Shown piece after piece: positions 5,226-5,366 of a stretch of DNA of 5,366 bases; within the stretch, counting starts at the first letter, position 1; every line of letters starts with the position of its first letter. The notes under the pieces were generated by a model. The model made no database searches. It was not told the origin of the DNA and saw only the letters and a program-made list of their open reading frames with translations. The translations under genes were made by a program, and so were the position numbers. This DNA comes from Planctomycetota bacterium (GTDB lineage: Bacteria; Planctomycetota; UBA1135; UBA2386): positions 1 through 5,366 of the forward strand of contig QJVU01000361.1 of the NCBI GenBank assembly GCA_003235605.1, given 5' to 3'.

Positions 5226-5366
5226 CTACTGTACCAGCTTCAACGGCACCGGGTTGCTGGCCATGTAGAAGTTGCTGCTCGAGTCGTAGACCAGGTATGC
5301 ATGGTAGAAAACCACACCGACGGCAGTCGGCAGGTTGACCTTCGGGATGTTGAAGGTTGCCAGCGC
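5226..5366 (-). CDS. C-terminal end of a probable secreted protein (5' part outside window)
   Basis: 46 codons are visible from the window edge to a TAG at 5228-5226. The peptide includes FNIPKVNLPTAVGVVFYHAY and ends SNPVPLKLVQ. It is beta-rich. The pattern I-P-x-x-N-L, a hydrophobic strand ending in Y-L-V-Y-D, then S-N-P-V-P-L-x-L-V resembles the tail domain found at the C-terminus of many secreted planctomycete proteins. It also resembles the end of the 349-residue protein in this window (VPAKVAPTTLLTHWVVFD...). This relation is judged by eye. The N-terminal part and hence the function are not visible. It lies upstream of, and in the same direction as, the candidate selenoprotein gene. Confidence 0.65.
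   Translation of the reverse strand, partial: ALATFNIPKVNLPTAVGVVFYHAYLVYDSSSNFYMASNPVPLKLVQ

Noticed and set aside
2537..5338. A 933-codon open frame on the + strand
   Set aside because: It lies opposite two genes with clear signal or anchor sequences and recognisable domains. Its translation is rich in Arg, His, Leu and Asp, without domain logic. It is a GC-driven antisense shadow.
1..5366. Genome-wide reassignment of TGA to Trp or Gly
   Set aside because: Only one in-frame TGA is seen across roughly 1,500 codons. Trp is coded by TGG throughout, and the high GC content does not suit lineages known for these codes.

Overview
This is a GC-rich bacterial window carrying parts of five protein genes. 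The two at the edges are cut. One gene runs on the + strand (1-131) and four on the - strand (5366-5226, 5089-4073, 4030-1586 and 1300-251). I see no rRNA, tRNA, CRISPR array or insertion sequence. The organism is probably a planctomycete or a similar Gram-negative lineage. That is an inference from the style of the proteins: secreted proteins ending in a shared beta-rich tail, and a membrane-anchored chain of carboxypeptidase-regulatory-like domains.

The most notable feature is the gene at 5089-4073. It is a complete exported thioredoxin/TlpA-like protein of 338 residues, interrupted only by one in-frame TGA at 4898-4900. That TGA falls exactly where the first cysteine of the CGPC active site belongs, giving x-G-P-C. 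Reading continues in the same frame through the rest of the thioredoxin fold, including the cis-proline motif, to a TAG at 4073. Just downstream of the TGA the mRNA can form a perfect 8-bp hairpin with a 3-nt GGU loop. The loop begins 21 nt after the TGA, which fits the geometry of bacterial SECIS elements. I read this as a candidate selenoprotein with a UGPC redox centre. A conventional gene caller would split it into a 63-residue fragment and a 251-residue fragment, or call it a pseudogene.

Layout, left to right. The + strand gene ends at 131 and converges on the - strand secreted-protein gene that ends at 251. Between them lie a long inverted repeat, probably a two-way terminator, and four 14-bp tandem repeats, the last of which contains the stop codon of the - strand gene. 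The 349-residue secreted protein (1300-251) has a plausible promoter of its own at 1386-1358. A stem-loop at 1572-1545 may end the transcript of the upstream gene. The 814-residue anchored multidomain protein (4030-1586) starts 42 nt after the selenoprotein gene and is probably co-transcribed with it. A 136-nt gap with a weak hairpin separates the selenoprotein gene from the tail of another secreted-protein gene (5366-5226).

The products all appear to be exported or envelope-facing. A likely picture is an envelope redox protein made together with an anchored beta-sandwich protein, flanked by secreted proteins of one tail family. The functional link between them is inference only. All five stop codons in the window are TAG.
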